A stretch of DNA of 64,000 bases from Cryptomeria japonica. Lineage: Eukaryota; Streptophyta; Pinopsida; Cupressales; Cupressaceae. Below are positions 50,119 to 61,090 of this stretch, in pieces (the stretch's first letter is position 1; each line of letters opens with the position of its first letter). The notes under the pieces are model-generated. The model made no database searches and had not been told where the DNA came from. It saw only the letters and a list, made by a program, of their open reading frames with translations. The stretch covers positions 159,856,317 to 159,920,316 of the forward strand of contig NC_081405.1 of the NCBI RefSeq assembly GCF_030272615.1, given 5' to 3'. Both the position numbers and the translations under genes were made by a program.

Positions 50119-50136
50119 TGGTGAACCCGACGTGAA
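50119..50136 (+). other. Putative primer-binding site of the young gypsy element
   Basis: TGGTGAACCCGACGTGAA starts two bases after the LTR with TGG, as expected for pairing with a tRNA 3' CCA end. I could not match it to a specific tRNA from memory. Confidence 0.75.
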
Positions 50137-52817
50137 TCCAAACACCAAAAAGATCAACTTTTTTTTTTTAACCAATAACATGTTTGAATGTTGAAAATGT
50201 CACACAGGTTGCGCTTTTGACACTGTTTTGGTGCGTTTGACATTATTTTGGCGCTATTCACTCTGTTTCAGTGCTTTTCCCTTCTCTGTCTTTCCCTTTC
50301 TTTTAGTGCGTTTGTGTTAAATAGTGCCTCTGTTCAAACGCAGACTAGCGCTATTGTAACAAAACGTTGTACAAATCACCTTGTAAAAATTTAAAAAAAA
50401 AAAAATTAGGCTTGTAGAAGCCCACCAAATAGGCGGATTTTACTAACTATTTTTCTCTTTTGTGCAGATTTAAATTAGATTAAAAAGTAGATTTATATTT
50501 TTTACTAACTTGTTTTTTTGAAGTTGGTTTTAAAAATGAATTCACTTTTTATTTTGGTTTAAAATTAACTTCACATTTCAAATTTGGGCTTTTGAAAAAG
50601 AATCACACATTTGTTTGGGGCTCTTAAAAAGAATTTCATTGTTCAAAGGTAAAAAGAACCACAAACTTATACAAAAACAACTTTTTTTTTTTTTTTTTTG
50701 CAAGTTAGGAAACAAACTTCGTTTTGGTGCTTAAAATCAACAAGGCAAATTTTATTTCTTGCATCAAGATAAAACTCACAATCCACACTTCCATTTTTGG
50801 TGCAAATAAAATTCACAATCAACTTGTCTCATTTTTAAAGCAATCTTACTTCATGCAAACGTGTTTTTCATTAAGTTGACCAGGATTTTCAAATTCTAGT
50901 TTACTCAAACAATTGCCTTTGAAAATTAAAAAGAACACCATGATTGTTGGAGCAACATCTCCAAATAGTTAGATCACATTGCAATGATAGATTAAAAAGA
51001 ACAGGTGTTTTTCGTGCTTGGCACACTTGTGCAAAGAGTTGGTCGAGTGGTCCTACTTCTAACACACACTATCCTCTCCCTTGGCTTTCGTGGTCCTAGG
51101 TGCAAGAGAAAAGTGTTAGTAACACTCACATTTTATCTTTTTAAGAGAGGCCTGCCAAGGGATCGATACTCTTGGGAACGACCTCGAGCGGTAAATCCTT
51201 CGAGCCGCTATAGAAATCAGGTGAGAGCGAAAGCTGTAGCCTTGGGTATAGCTGTTCCTATAGTGTAACTGGCCGAAAGGACAAATGGGCCCCACCACCA
51301 GTTACAAGGCTCTTAAGTGAGTCACTGCAGAATGAACTTATGTCCAAAGCCATCGAACATGACTAAACACCTTTAAGTAGTAGCCCACCTGTTCTATTGA
51401 TTGAGGATATTTGAGGTATAATTTAGTGCAAGAGCATAGATGGTTTTGCTCCCAAGATACTCACCATACATATTTCCTTGAGTAGAAACATAGCTTTTTG
51501 AAAAGTCACTTGTGGCTTGATAAAAGTGGTGACTCCCCCATCATAGGGATCATCTATTTGTTATGCTCGTGCAAGACTTAGTATATCACATCCTTACCTG
51601 CCACGGCGGGATTCATAAGGTATGTAGTACCAAAGTTGAAGAAATATCAAGATGTGGGCTAAATTTATCACAACTGGCCATTTGACCATAGGGATAAAGA
51701 GTGTTTGAAGTGTGTTCGTTTTACAGACCTAGAGCAAATTGAGCCGACTTCAGGCTTTGGAAATACACCTTAAAATACATCTAAAGGAAGGGTCAAAAAC
51801 AAGTCCAAGGATTGGGTTGATCTAGACCCATACTCATTTGTGCCTTTGAGGCTACAATTTTGTGTTTGTGTGCTTGCTTTGTTTTCTTGTCAAAGAAAAA
51901 TCAGAAAATCAATCCCAAAAACAAAGTATTCATCCAACATTTCTCAAAAACAACCAAAAGTACCAAAAACAAAGTGCAAAACAACAAAGAGACAAATTTT
52001 ATGACCATTCTTCACATCTTGCGAAAGAAGAAGTGTCATCAGAATATCACCTTGAAAAGGAGACCACTAAGCTCAAAGGCTTTGATCAAAAGGAGGAAAT
52101 TCTTCTATCTCAATAGACAAATTTTTGTCTCCCATAGAGTCTTTCTACATCGCATGCGTCTATACCTTTAAGGTAAAACAAACGAGTTTGATTCAGAATC
52201 ATTGAACAGTAGAGCTTTTATGCAATATAGAGCTCTGAGTTATCACAAAAATCAAGGAGGAAAGATTAATCCCAACTTCTTCCCAAACATCTGTATCACC
52301 TACAACACAGCTCGAGAAATGCCACCAACGCCTGAAAGGGAAGAAGTAGAGTTTGTTCCATTTGTAACACAAAGTTTTTATTAAAGTTGAAAACAAAACA
52401 TCCATCATCTCATTCATACATCATCATCATCAATCCATCCCAAAACTCTCAAAACATTAAGAGGTTCTTGTCCCAAGATTCCTTTTTAGATATTGCTTGA
52501 AATCAAACACATCACATCACTTTTAGATTGTTTCTACATCTAGGATAAGCTCATCCTAAGAGACACATCTACGCAGGTTAAAACTAGTTCATGAGTGAAT
52601 CCTCTCATTACTAGGTAGTCAAAATCTGTAACACATCTCAGATTTCTCTACACCTTATCACATCCAAACTCATCAAAACAAACAAGCAATTCAAAGAAAG
52701 AATTCTGGTTACATTTACCTTTAGAGTGCTAGAGATCTACAATCCACTAATCATCAATCCTTCATCAAACAACTCATCATCATCTTCAATCAACTTCAAC
52801 ACAAACTTGCAAACAAA
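50137..52817. other. 2.7-kb leader without gag
   Basis: No frame longer than about 100 codons. It has T-runs near 50160 and 50684 and a GC-richer block at 51040-51300 with a possible small stem (AGCGG at 51187, CCGCT at 51207). A gag gene normally lies here in Tat elements. The GC-richer block could be an RNA packaging or dimerisation signal, which is speculation. Confidence 0.6.
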
Positions 52818-55800
52818 ATGGCTCAAACTCGATCACGGTCAAGGCAACGAGAAATTGAAATTGAAGGGCATGACCCAAAAACAACCAATAATGATCATCA
52901 GATGTTCAAAAATCCACTTCCATCACAAGATCAAAGGGGTCCTTCCACGTCCAAACGAGGTCCTGATACCACTGATTATACGCAAGCTGCGTATAACTAC
53001 ACTGTCAATCACCTGTATGATGCCAGTGAACAAATTGCAACTATCACCTTCAAAAATCCCACCTCAAATTGCAATGTTGTTACACATCGTGGCAAGGTCA
53101 CCATAAAGGCAGCTCCACAAGGCACCACCTCCATCCCAAAGCAGTACAATCTTGTGGAACAATTAGACAAAACCCCTGCACTTATATCCATTTTGGAGCT
53201 TTTGCGTCTGTCACCCTCTCATAAAACAATCTTGGATCACGCACTCCAAGAGGCGTTAGTCCCTGCAAACCTAAACACGGACCAATTTCAAGCCATGGTT
53301 GGAACTCTAAAGTCATCACCTTGTCTCACTTTTTCCGAAAGTGACAACTCTTCGTTCCAGCAACCTCATAACGCCTCACTCCACATTGAAGGCTTTGTCA
53401 ACCAACACAGGATCAAGCGAGTCTTGATAGATAATGGAGCAGGCCTAAACATTTGTACACTACAGTTGGTCACAGCATTGGGATATGCAATAGAATCAGT
53501 GGATCCTCGCAAGAAGATCACCATCAAGGCCTATGATGATGCAGAGCGTTCATCCAAAGGAGCGGTGGTGCTACCAATCCGAGTGGGCCCTGTGGTAAAA
53601 CACATAATTTGTCAAGTTCTGGACCTTCCTCTGCCATATAATCTATTATTAGGGAGACCTTGGATACATGCAATGCAAGCTGTTCCATCTACCTACCATC
53701 AATGTATCAAGTTCCCACATAATGGTGCAGAGATCACAATCCTGGGCGATGCAAATCCTTTTGCGTTTTGCCATAACATCAGCCATCAACCAGAGATTAC
53801 TGTTCCTAATAATAGGGAAGCCATTTCCTCCACATCATATGTAAATCCCGCCTCTCTTGCCAGTTCGAACACCCCTATACCCAAGCAAGAAAAGCTTAAG
53901 ATGAAAGTCGCAGAGGAAGGTCCTGGAGAATACAACTTGAGTCAGCTCTTTTGTGTGGGACAAATGCCCACTTCTCCAAGAACACATGGTAAACCACAAC
54001 AGTTGCTCCAGCAACCACTAATCACGCCTCCATGTGCCTTAACGCCTTTCATTCTTGGAAAGAGTCAAGAGGAAGAGACACAAGATGAGGACCTGGCGGA
54101 CTGGATCTATAAAGATCCCATCACCACTGACAAACCGCAAGTTACACTTCCTACGGAACAATATGGCAAAGGCCTCCTCATTATGCAAAGAATGGGATAT
54201 GATGGTCAGAGTGCTTTGGGATACTGCAAACAAGGACGACACGAACCTCTACTACCAGAATTCAAGCCCAAAGGTAATACAGGCCTTGGCTTTGAAAAAG
54301 AGATCCTTCCTAAACTCAAATTCAAAGGAAAACCCAGCAAACCATTTTGCCCACCTACTGCAAAGAGGATACCTTTCATAATCAAAGCACCATCAAGCAC
54401 TATCCCCACTGCCCCCTCAAGGCTCACAACTCCACCATCACCAATGTCACTCATCCCATCAAACGAACCAGTAATCCTATCAGCAACACCATTTGTAGCA
54501 GCAACTATATTGGAACCCGCAGCAGCATCTATGGCACCAGTAGTTCCAGCAGAAGCCACTGAGTCACCATTACTGATACTTCCAGTGACAAATCCATTAA
54601 ACCCCATCACAATTCCTGCAGCACCGATCACTACAAGGATACATAAACCAATCACACCTGCCGTGTTTAACTCCAAAGACATCCCAGTATGGTATAGCAA
54701 TCGGATGTTGGAGAGTGATTCAGAGACCGACTCACATGAGTGGGAATTCGATTCAGTGCAACTTAACACTTCAGATGAGGAAGACACATCACCACCTCCA
54801 CCCCGCAAAGACATCCCTGTTTACGGAGAAGCACAGATAAAGACCACTTGGGTACCTGAGCTGGAAACATCTTCCACAGACCCTACGTCTCATCCTATGC
54901 CTGATTCTGACAGGGAGAGTACCATCAACGACCTTCACCACACTGTCTTAACCCTCACTGATACATCTCCCGCACTTAACTTAATCGATGAAGTAATGCC
55001 CATTATCCACCCTGAACTCATTGAATGGAACCAACCAAATCCCCCATGTCTTGACCTCTTCCAGAACGATGAGGCTATCATTGACTTTTTGGAATTAAGG
55101 GATAATCTACCAAGCGGGGATCACAAAGCTAGATTCGCCATTGAACTTAATAGCGCAGCATACTTCGGGGTGGATGCCAAACCCTTCAGCTGCAAAAATA
55201 TAACAATAAAACATGGATCTTCCAGTGAAAACCACACTGTGGCACTATTTGATCCGACAAAAGTAAAAAGAAAGAGCGTATCCAATGATGAAAACCTCTC
55301 TGAGGCGCCTGAGGATGAAGGGTTTGACATCCTCCCTGCTAGTACACAACAGGAACGATCAACGATTCTTATCGAGGAAACCAAAGAATACAATGTGGGG
55401 ACTCCTGAAAACCCTCATATTATACATCTGGCATCTCTTCTCACTCCAGAGGAACAACCTACATTTATAGAGTTCTTCCAGCAGCGTCAGATCAACTTTG
55501 CATGGTCATATGCAGACATGCCTGGGCTTGATCCGGATTTAGTTATGCATCATCTCACAGTAGCAAAAGGAGCCAAACCTGTCAAGCAGAAGCTTCGTAA
55601 GATGCATCCTCAGATTGCCGTGCTAGTCAAAACAGAACTCAAGAAACTCCTGGATGTTGGTTTCATTAGACCAATTGATTATGCAGAATGGATCTCCAAT
55701 ATTGTGCCAGTTGGCAAACCAAAAGGGGGCATCCGCATTTGTACAGACTTTAGAGATCTAAATAAAGCATGTCCTAAGGATGACTTCCCTCTACCAAATA

Positions 55801-58661
55801 TTGACATCATATTAGATTTGACAGCAGGACATGCCATGCTTTCACTCATGGATGGCTTTTCAGGATACAATCAAATAAAGATCGCACCAGAGGACCAACA
55901 TAAGACAGCCTTCACATGTCCATGGGGCACATACTGCTGGAATGTAATGCCTTTTGGTCTAAAGAATGCAGGAGCGACCTATCAAAGAGCAATGACCACC
56001 ATCTTCCATGACATGATGTATACTATAATGGAAGATTATGTGGATGATTTACTAGCAAAATCACTTACTAGAGAAGGACATCTTCACATCTTAGATAAAA
56101 TCTTTGATAGACTGGAACAATACCATGTTCGACTCAACCCAAAGAAATGTGTCTTCGGAGTGACCTCCGGGAAGCTTCTAGGATACATTGTCTCAAGCAA
56201 AGGCATTGAGGTCGATCCAGCAAAGGTTAAAGCAATCATGGACATGCCACCTCCAAAGAATATCAGTCAGCTAAGAACACTACAAGGACGGCTTCAATCC
56301 ATCCGCAAATTCATTGCACAATTGGCTGATAAGTGTCACCCATTCACACACCTGCTACACAAGAACATCCGCTTTCAATGGGATGACAGATGCCAGCAAG
56401 CATTTCAGGCACTTAAAGACTATCTCATGAATCCACCCTTGCTGATGCCACCAGATCCAAGTAGACCGTTGTTACTTTATATCTCAGCGACAAGTACAGC
56501 ATTGGGTGTACTACTGGCACAACATAATGCAGAAGGTAAAGAGTGTGCTATTTACTACATCTCTCGCACACTGGTTGGCTATGAACTCAATTACACACCT
56601 ATTGAGCGAGCTTGCCTAGCAGTAATCTTGGCAGCCACTAAATTGCGACACTATCTATTAACACACAAGGTACAACTCATCACAAAGATTGATCCACTCA
56701 AGTACTTACTCAGTAAAGCAGCATTGACAGGTCGTTTGGCCAAATGGGTAATGATTCTAAGTGAATTCGACATCGAGTATGTGGACCGTAAAGCTATCAA
56801 AGGTCAGGTCATTGCAAATCAATTGGCCGATGCACCACTCATAGGCGATCATCCTCTCATTTCCAATTTTCCAGATGAAGATATATTCATGATCACAGAA
56901 GCACAACCATGGAAACTATATTTTGATGGTTCATACACTAGGCACGGCTCGGGGGCAGGCATTCTGTTTATCACACCTCAAGGTGATAGCATCCCGAAGT
57001 CTTACAGGCTCACATTTCCATGCACAAACAACATAGCAGAGTATGAGGCCTTGATCACAGGACTCAAGTTAGCCGTACAATGGAAATTAAAAGAACTACA
57101 AGTATATGGCGACTCACAACTGGTCATTCGACAAGCAACCGATGAATATCAGACCAAGGATGATAAACTCATGCCATATAAGCAAATGGTGGACACTCTA
57201 AAGACATCATTTACTACTATCACTTTTGAGCAGATACCAAGAGATCAGAATCGAGCTGCTGACGCCATGGCTACCATCGCATCTCTCTTAGATCTTCCAC
57301 AGAATTCAACACGCTATGAGTTCTTGGTAGAACAACTTTGGATCCCCGCTTATGATATCCCCGAATCTGAAATGATATGTTGCCTTGTTGGTTCTGAATC
57401 CCCATGGTACGGTGAGTTCTACACCTATCTCCGCGATCACACCCTTCCTCCCAACCAATCAAATAACCAACGTAAAACCTTCATTCGCCAAACTGCTCGA
57501 TATACCATTATTGCCGAAACCCTATACCGACGCAGTCTTGATGGTACTCTCCTTCGATGTCTAGAACAAGGTGAGATAACAAAGGCTTTGGAAGAGGTAC
57601 ATGAAGGAATTTGCGGGACTCACTCAAGTGGTCCATCACTAGCCAAGAAGATCATGCGAGCTGGATACTATTGGCCATCTATGGAAAAGGATTCCTACTA
57701 CTTTGTTAGGAAGTGCAAAAAATGTCAAGTTCATGGCGACCTAATACATGCACCAGCTCAAGAACTGCAACCAATCACAACACCATGGCCTTTTTGTCAA
57801 TGGGGTCTTGATCTTGTGGGTAAAATCCATCCATCTTCATCCAATGGCCATAAATTCATTATTACCGCCACCGAATATTTCACCAAGTGGATCGAAGCTG
57901 TTCCACTTACCCAAGTCACCGGCAAGCAGATCGCCTCATTCATCCTCAATTACATCATCTGCCGGTATGGTGTGCCCATGTCCATTGTCACAGATAACGG
58001 TCTTCCTTTCAAAAATCAGGATGTCCGTGAGCTTTGTGAGAAATTTCATATCCAACACCGCTTTTCCACTCCCTATTACCCACAAGGCAATGGTCAGGCC
58101 GAAGCATCCAATAAAAACATATTGAGGATCCTAAAGAAGACAGTCAATGATGCCGGCCGTGATTGGCATGTTCAATTGAATCCAGCATTATGGGCATATC
58201 GAACTAGCATTCGGACCCCTACAGGTGCAACTCCTTATTCATTGGTCTATGGTGTTGAAGCTATCTTACCTATTGAGGTCGAGATACCATCCTTACGAGT
58301 TTCATTGCACAATCTCATCGATGATGAAGCATACAGAGTATCTCGTCTTCAGGACTTAGAGTTACTAGATGAGAAGCGACAAGCTGCATACAATCACCTC
58401 AAAGCCTATCAGCAGCGCATGAGTAGAAGCTACAATCACCGAGTTAGACCTCATACATTTGAGGTAGGTGATCTTGTTCTTCGAGAGAATCCTCGCAACC
58501 AACCAAACAGAGAACATCAAGGCAAGTTTGAATCAAATTGGCTAGGCCCATATGTTGTCACTGCTGTATTTGGGTCCGGGGCATATCAGTTGGCTACATC
58601 AGACGGAGAACCGCTCGCAGATCCAATCAACAGCATGCACCTCAAACGGTTTTACACATAA
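52818..58661 (+). CDS. pol: Intact Tat-type gypsy pol polyprotein, 1,947 aa
   Basis: It makes and integrates element cDNA. The ATG at 52818 (MAQTRSRSRQ) is the first in the frame. Residues ~110-170 match the spacer that normally joins gag to protease. Protease lies at ~190-310 with active site LIDNGAGLNICTL (Asp 205; DNG rather than DSG). A G-patch-like motif is at ~449-490 (YGKGLLIMQRMGYDG). RT is at ~930-1140 with YVDD at 1074-1077. Conventional RNase H is at ~1215-1330. Archaeal-type RNase H is at ~1364-1485 (YFDGSYTRHGSGAG, YGDSQLVI). The integrase zinc finger is at ~1594-1641 with CKKCQ. The DDE core has GLDLVG (~1664), TDNG (~1726) and QAEASNK (~1762), then a GPY/F-like end. All catalytic residues checked are present and no stop occurs. 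Two RNase H domains are the hallmark of the Tat lineage. Confidence 0.97.
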   Translation: MAQTRSRSRQREIEIEGHDPKTTNNDHQMFKNPLPSQDQRGPSTSKRGPDTTDYTQAAYNYTVNHLYDASEQIATITFKNPTSNCNVVTHRGKVTIKAAPQGTTSIPKQYNLVEQLDKTPALISILELLRLSPSHKTILDHALQEALVPANLNTDQFQAMVGTLKSSPCLTFSESDNSSFQQPHNASLHIEGFVNQHRIKRVLIDNGAGLNICTLQLVTALGYAIESVDPRKKITIKAYDDAERSSKGAVVLPIRVGPVVKHIICQVLDLPLPYNLLLGRPWIHAMQAVPSTYHQCIKFPHNGAEITILGDANPFAFCHNISHQPEITVPNNREAISSTSYVNPASLASSNTPIPKQEKLKMKVAEEGPGEYNLSQLFCVGQMPTSPRTHGKPQQLLQQPLITPPCALTPFILGKSQEEETQDEDLADWIYKDPITTDKPQVTLPTEQYGKGLLIMQRMGYDGQSALGYCKQGRHEPLLPEFKPKGNTGLGFEKEILPKLKFKGKPSKPFCPPTAKRIPFIIKAPSSTIPTAPSRLTTPPSPMSLIPSNEPVILSATPFVAATILEPAAASMAPVVPAEATESPLLILPVTNPLNPITIPAAPITTRIHKPITPAVFNSKDIPVWYSNRMLESDSETDSHEWEFDSVQLNTSDEEDTSPPPPRKDIPVYGEAQIKTTWVPELETSSTDPTSHPMPDSDRESTINDLHHTVLTLTDTSPALNLIDEVMPIIHPELIEWNQPNPPCLDLFQNDEAIIDFLELRDNLPSGDHKARFAIELNSAAYFGVDAKPFSCKNITIKHGSSSENHTVALFDPTKVKRKSVSNDENLSEAPEDEGFDILPASTQQERSTILIEETKEYNVGTPENPHIIHLASLLTPEEQPTFIEFFQQRQINFAWSYADMPGLDPDLVMHHLTVAKGAKPVKQKLRKMHPQIAVLVKTELKKLLDVGFIRPIDYAEWISNIVPVGKPKGGIRICTDFRDLNKACPKDDFPLPNIDIILDLTAGHAMLSLMDGFSGYNQIKIAPEDQHKTAFTCPWGTYCWNVMPFGLKNAGATYQRAMTTIFHDMMYTIMEDYVDDLLAKSLTREGHLHILDKIFDRLEQYHVRLNPKKCVFGVTSGKLLGYIVSSKGIEVDPAKVKAIMDMPPPKNISQLRTLQGRLQSIRKFIAQLADKCHPFTHLLHKNIRFQWDDRCQQAFQALKDYLMNPPLLMPPDPSRPLLLYISATSTALGVLLAQHNAEGKECAIYYISRTLVGYELNYTPIERACLAVILAATKLRHYLLTHKVQLITKIDPLKYLLSKAALTGRLAKWVMILSEFDIEYVDRKAIKGQVIANQLADAPLIGDHPLISNFPDEDIFMITEAQPWKLYFDGSYTRHGSGAGILFITPQGDSIPKSYRLTFPCTNNIAEYEALITGLKLAVQWKLKELQVYGDSQLVIRQATDEYQTKDDKLMPYKQMVDTLKTSFTTITFEQIPRDQNRAADAMATIASLLDLPQNSTRYEFLVEQLWIPAYDIPESEMICCLVGSESPWYGEFYTYLRDHTLPPNQSNNQRKTFIRQTARYTIIAETLYRRSLDGTLLRCLEQGEITKALEEVHEGICGTHSSGPSLAKKIMRAGYYWPSMEKDSYYFVRKCKKCQVHGDLIHAPAQELQPITTPWPFCQWGLDLVGKIHPSSSNGHKFIITATEYFTKWIEAVPLTQVTGKQIASFILNYIICRYGVPMSIVTDNGLPFKNQDVRELCEKFHIQHRFSTPYYPQGNGQAEASNKNILRILKKTVNDAGRDWHVQLNPALWAYRTSIRTPTGATPYSLVYGVEAILPIEVEIPSLRVSLHNLIDDEAYRVSRLQDLELLDEKRQAAYNHLKAYQQRMSRSYNHRVRPHTFEVGDLVLRENPRNQPNREHQGKFESNWLGPYVVTAVFGSGAYQLATSDGEPLADPINSMHLKRFYT

Positions 58662-61077
58662 GCTGTACAGAGCATCAGGCTCTCCTGCCTATCAGAAAAT
58701 ACCAAAAAACATTCAGAAAAATGTCCTGAAGAAAATATAAAAACATTCAAAAAAGTAAAGAAAAATCATGCATCCAAACGGTGAACAACCACTCCGGTGG
58801 CACCTTGGGTAAGAACGATGGTGAAAACCTGGCAAACAGGCGCCACTCGTAAAGGCTATGGCTCCATTATCTTTCAGACTTGTGGCGATCACATCTACTT
58901 CATACATACATCCATCCATCCATCAACCATGGCTTGTTATTCCTCTGCAATTATGATAGTACTCCATACATCTTGCATCCCGCTTTTTCATAGTCATGTC
59001 TAAAACTGGGGGCAATGCCTTTAACCTATTGATGGAAGTGGATTCTACATTGTCTTATGATTCATTAAGTTCTTCATTCAAACAATCATCAAAAATATCA
59101 AAAACATTCAAAAATGACTCTCAAAATACCAAAAACATTCAAAATTGTTTCACAAAATCCAAAAAACATCGGAAAACCCATCAAAAATCACACAAAAACA
59201 TGGCAACACCTTGTACATATTTATCCGATCAGATACAAAATAAACATTGACAAAATACTCACACAATGACCATTTACCAATCAAACCAACACAATCAACA
59301 TCAACAATCCAAACTGTCTTAAACAAGGATGCATCCTTCCTTATCAAAACAAAGACAAGATGACATTTTCTTTGACAAGAAAATTATGTTAAGCTATCAA
59401 ATACTTGGTTGATTTATGAGTACAATCATTTGTTTATCTGTATCGGGATCTTTCAGCATTGTTTTGTATCGTTTGCGCATTACTTCCGATGAAGTTCTGG
59501 GACATGTACTAATGGTGTCTACGTGGGAAGTTCACCAAGCTACGTGATCTTATGCAAAATGCAGTCATAGATCACTATGGCTTGCTGACTACAGCGTATA
59601 CCTCGACCATATGAGCATGAACCATTACCAAGGATCCATACTCTTTGTTCTTTATGTATATACTATTTATTTGCAGGTACAATTCTCTTTCTTTGGTTCC
59701 TCCTACCTCATCCAAACTGGATAAAGGTTTTATTTCTTTGTACGGTATGCACTTGTCTCAGGATATGATCAGCCTAAGATCAAGGAGGACGATCCAAGTC
59801 ATGCATGAACGGAGATAATCCTTGTCTGTTCCGCAAGCAATACTCAGGTCAACTTGATCCATTATATCAAGTTGCTTGTATTAACTTGCTATATCAAATC
59901 CATGTAAGAAATACTCTGGTCATCTTGAATCTTTATGTCAAGTTGCTTGTATTTTCTTACAACATTTTAAAGCTCAATGATGAAAAATAAAGCACTATGG
60001 ATCGTCATTTCATCTCATCTGTATATATTGCATTTCGTTGCATTCCACCCATCCATACATTCATAATAGCTGCATATCATGCATACATAGTCATAATAAT
60101 GCATACTCTATTTTACTCATCTTCTTCCATAGGACTCGGTCCTAGTCCTCCATATCTTCTATCTAACATCGAATCCCCCCTCACCCTCCCCATCTCGATA
60201 ATCACCATCACATACCCTACATCATGTCCCAATCAACCTAATCAAGCCACGTTCATCACCATCCATCTCTAAATAGGAGGGATTGTGTTTCCTATCCTAC
60301 GTCATCCAATAAGTCAAGAAAGTTACTCTATCTGCACAGATACATCGACTCCCACACACCTAGACTATCAACAGATACTCTGATCACGTATCTTCGGGTC
60401 TCAACAGGTAATCGATTATGGTAATCCTAGACTACATCAGGCATTTATCATAATGACCTAGTCTCAACGGGGCTGCCATGATTCCCCACAACCATCCATC
60501 ACACGCACATACTATCAATTGATTAGCCAATCAAACACAATCCAACGGACAATTACATCAATTGTCTACGTCTCAACGAGTATTTTGCTTCATATACCTT
60601 GACTTCATCGGGCAATTACATCAATTGTCTAAGTCACATCAGGTCACTTTGATTCACTTACTCAGACTTTATCATGTCCAAGCGACCAACTGACATCAAC
60701 TGTCACGCTTTGATTTGACCGGGGCAATTAAACCGATTGCACCAGATTGTTCAAACAATTTTGATCAATTGTATAGCATCAATCCAAACCCCACACTACA
60801 TCTGCTATGTATCTCTTGCATGACCTCAGGGTATTCGTTGGCTTGTTGTTTCTTCATATTCACTCCATTTTCTCCCATTCTTTCATCATTAGTTCTAATT
60901 TCTTCTATTCTACCTCCCCTTCGCTTTTCATTCTTTTTCGAGAGATCGCCCGATTTTTCAAAAAAAATCGGCCCATCCCTCGAGGGGGCATACCACCCAT
61001 TAAATTTACATTTTATGGGGCATTTCTTCACACCTATTTTTCTTTCTTTGAAACGACGCGATAAACCGCACCGTCTC
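58662..61077. other. 2.4-kb 3' untranslated region
   Basis: No gene recognised. At 59090-59200 there is an A-rich repeat of CAAAAACATTCAAAA-like units. At 60549-60760 the phrase CAATTACATCAATTGTCTA recurs at about 60549 and 60612, with a weaker third copy near 60686. The last 200 bases are T-rich, then purine-rich at the LTR. Confidence 0.6.
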
Positions 61078-61090
61078 AAAGAGGGGCAAA
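61078..61090 (+). other. Polypurine tract
   Basis: AAAGAGGGGCAAA ends at the first base of the 3' LTR. One C interrupts the purine run. Confidence 0.75.

Noticed and set aside
50119..50136. Possible tRNA gene remnant
   Set aside because: The short tRNA-complementary sequence sits exactly at the LTR edge, so it is a primer-binding site.
54206..54814. 202-codon minus-strand frame
   Set aside because: Shadow of the Pro/Thr/Ala-rich linker of the intact pol on the other strand.
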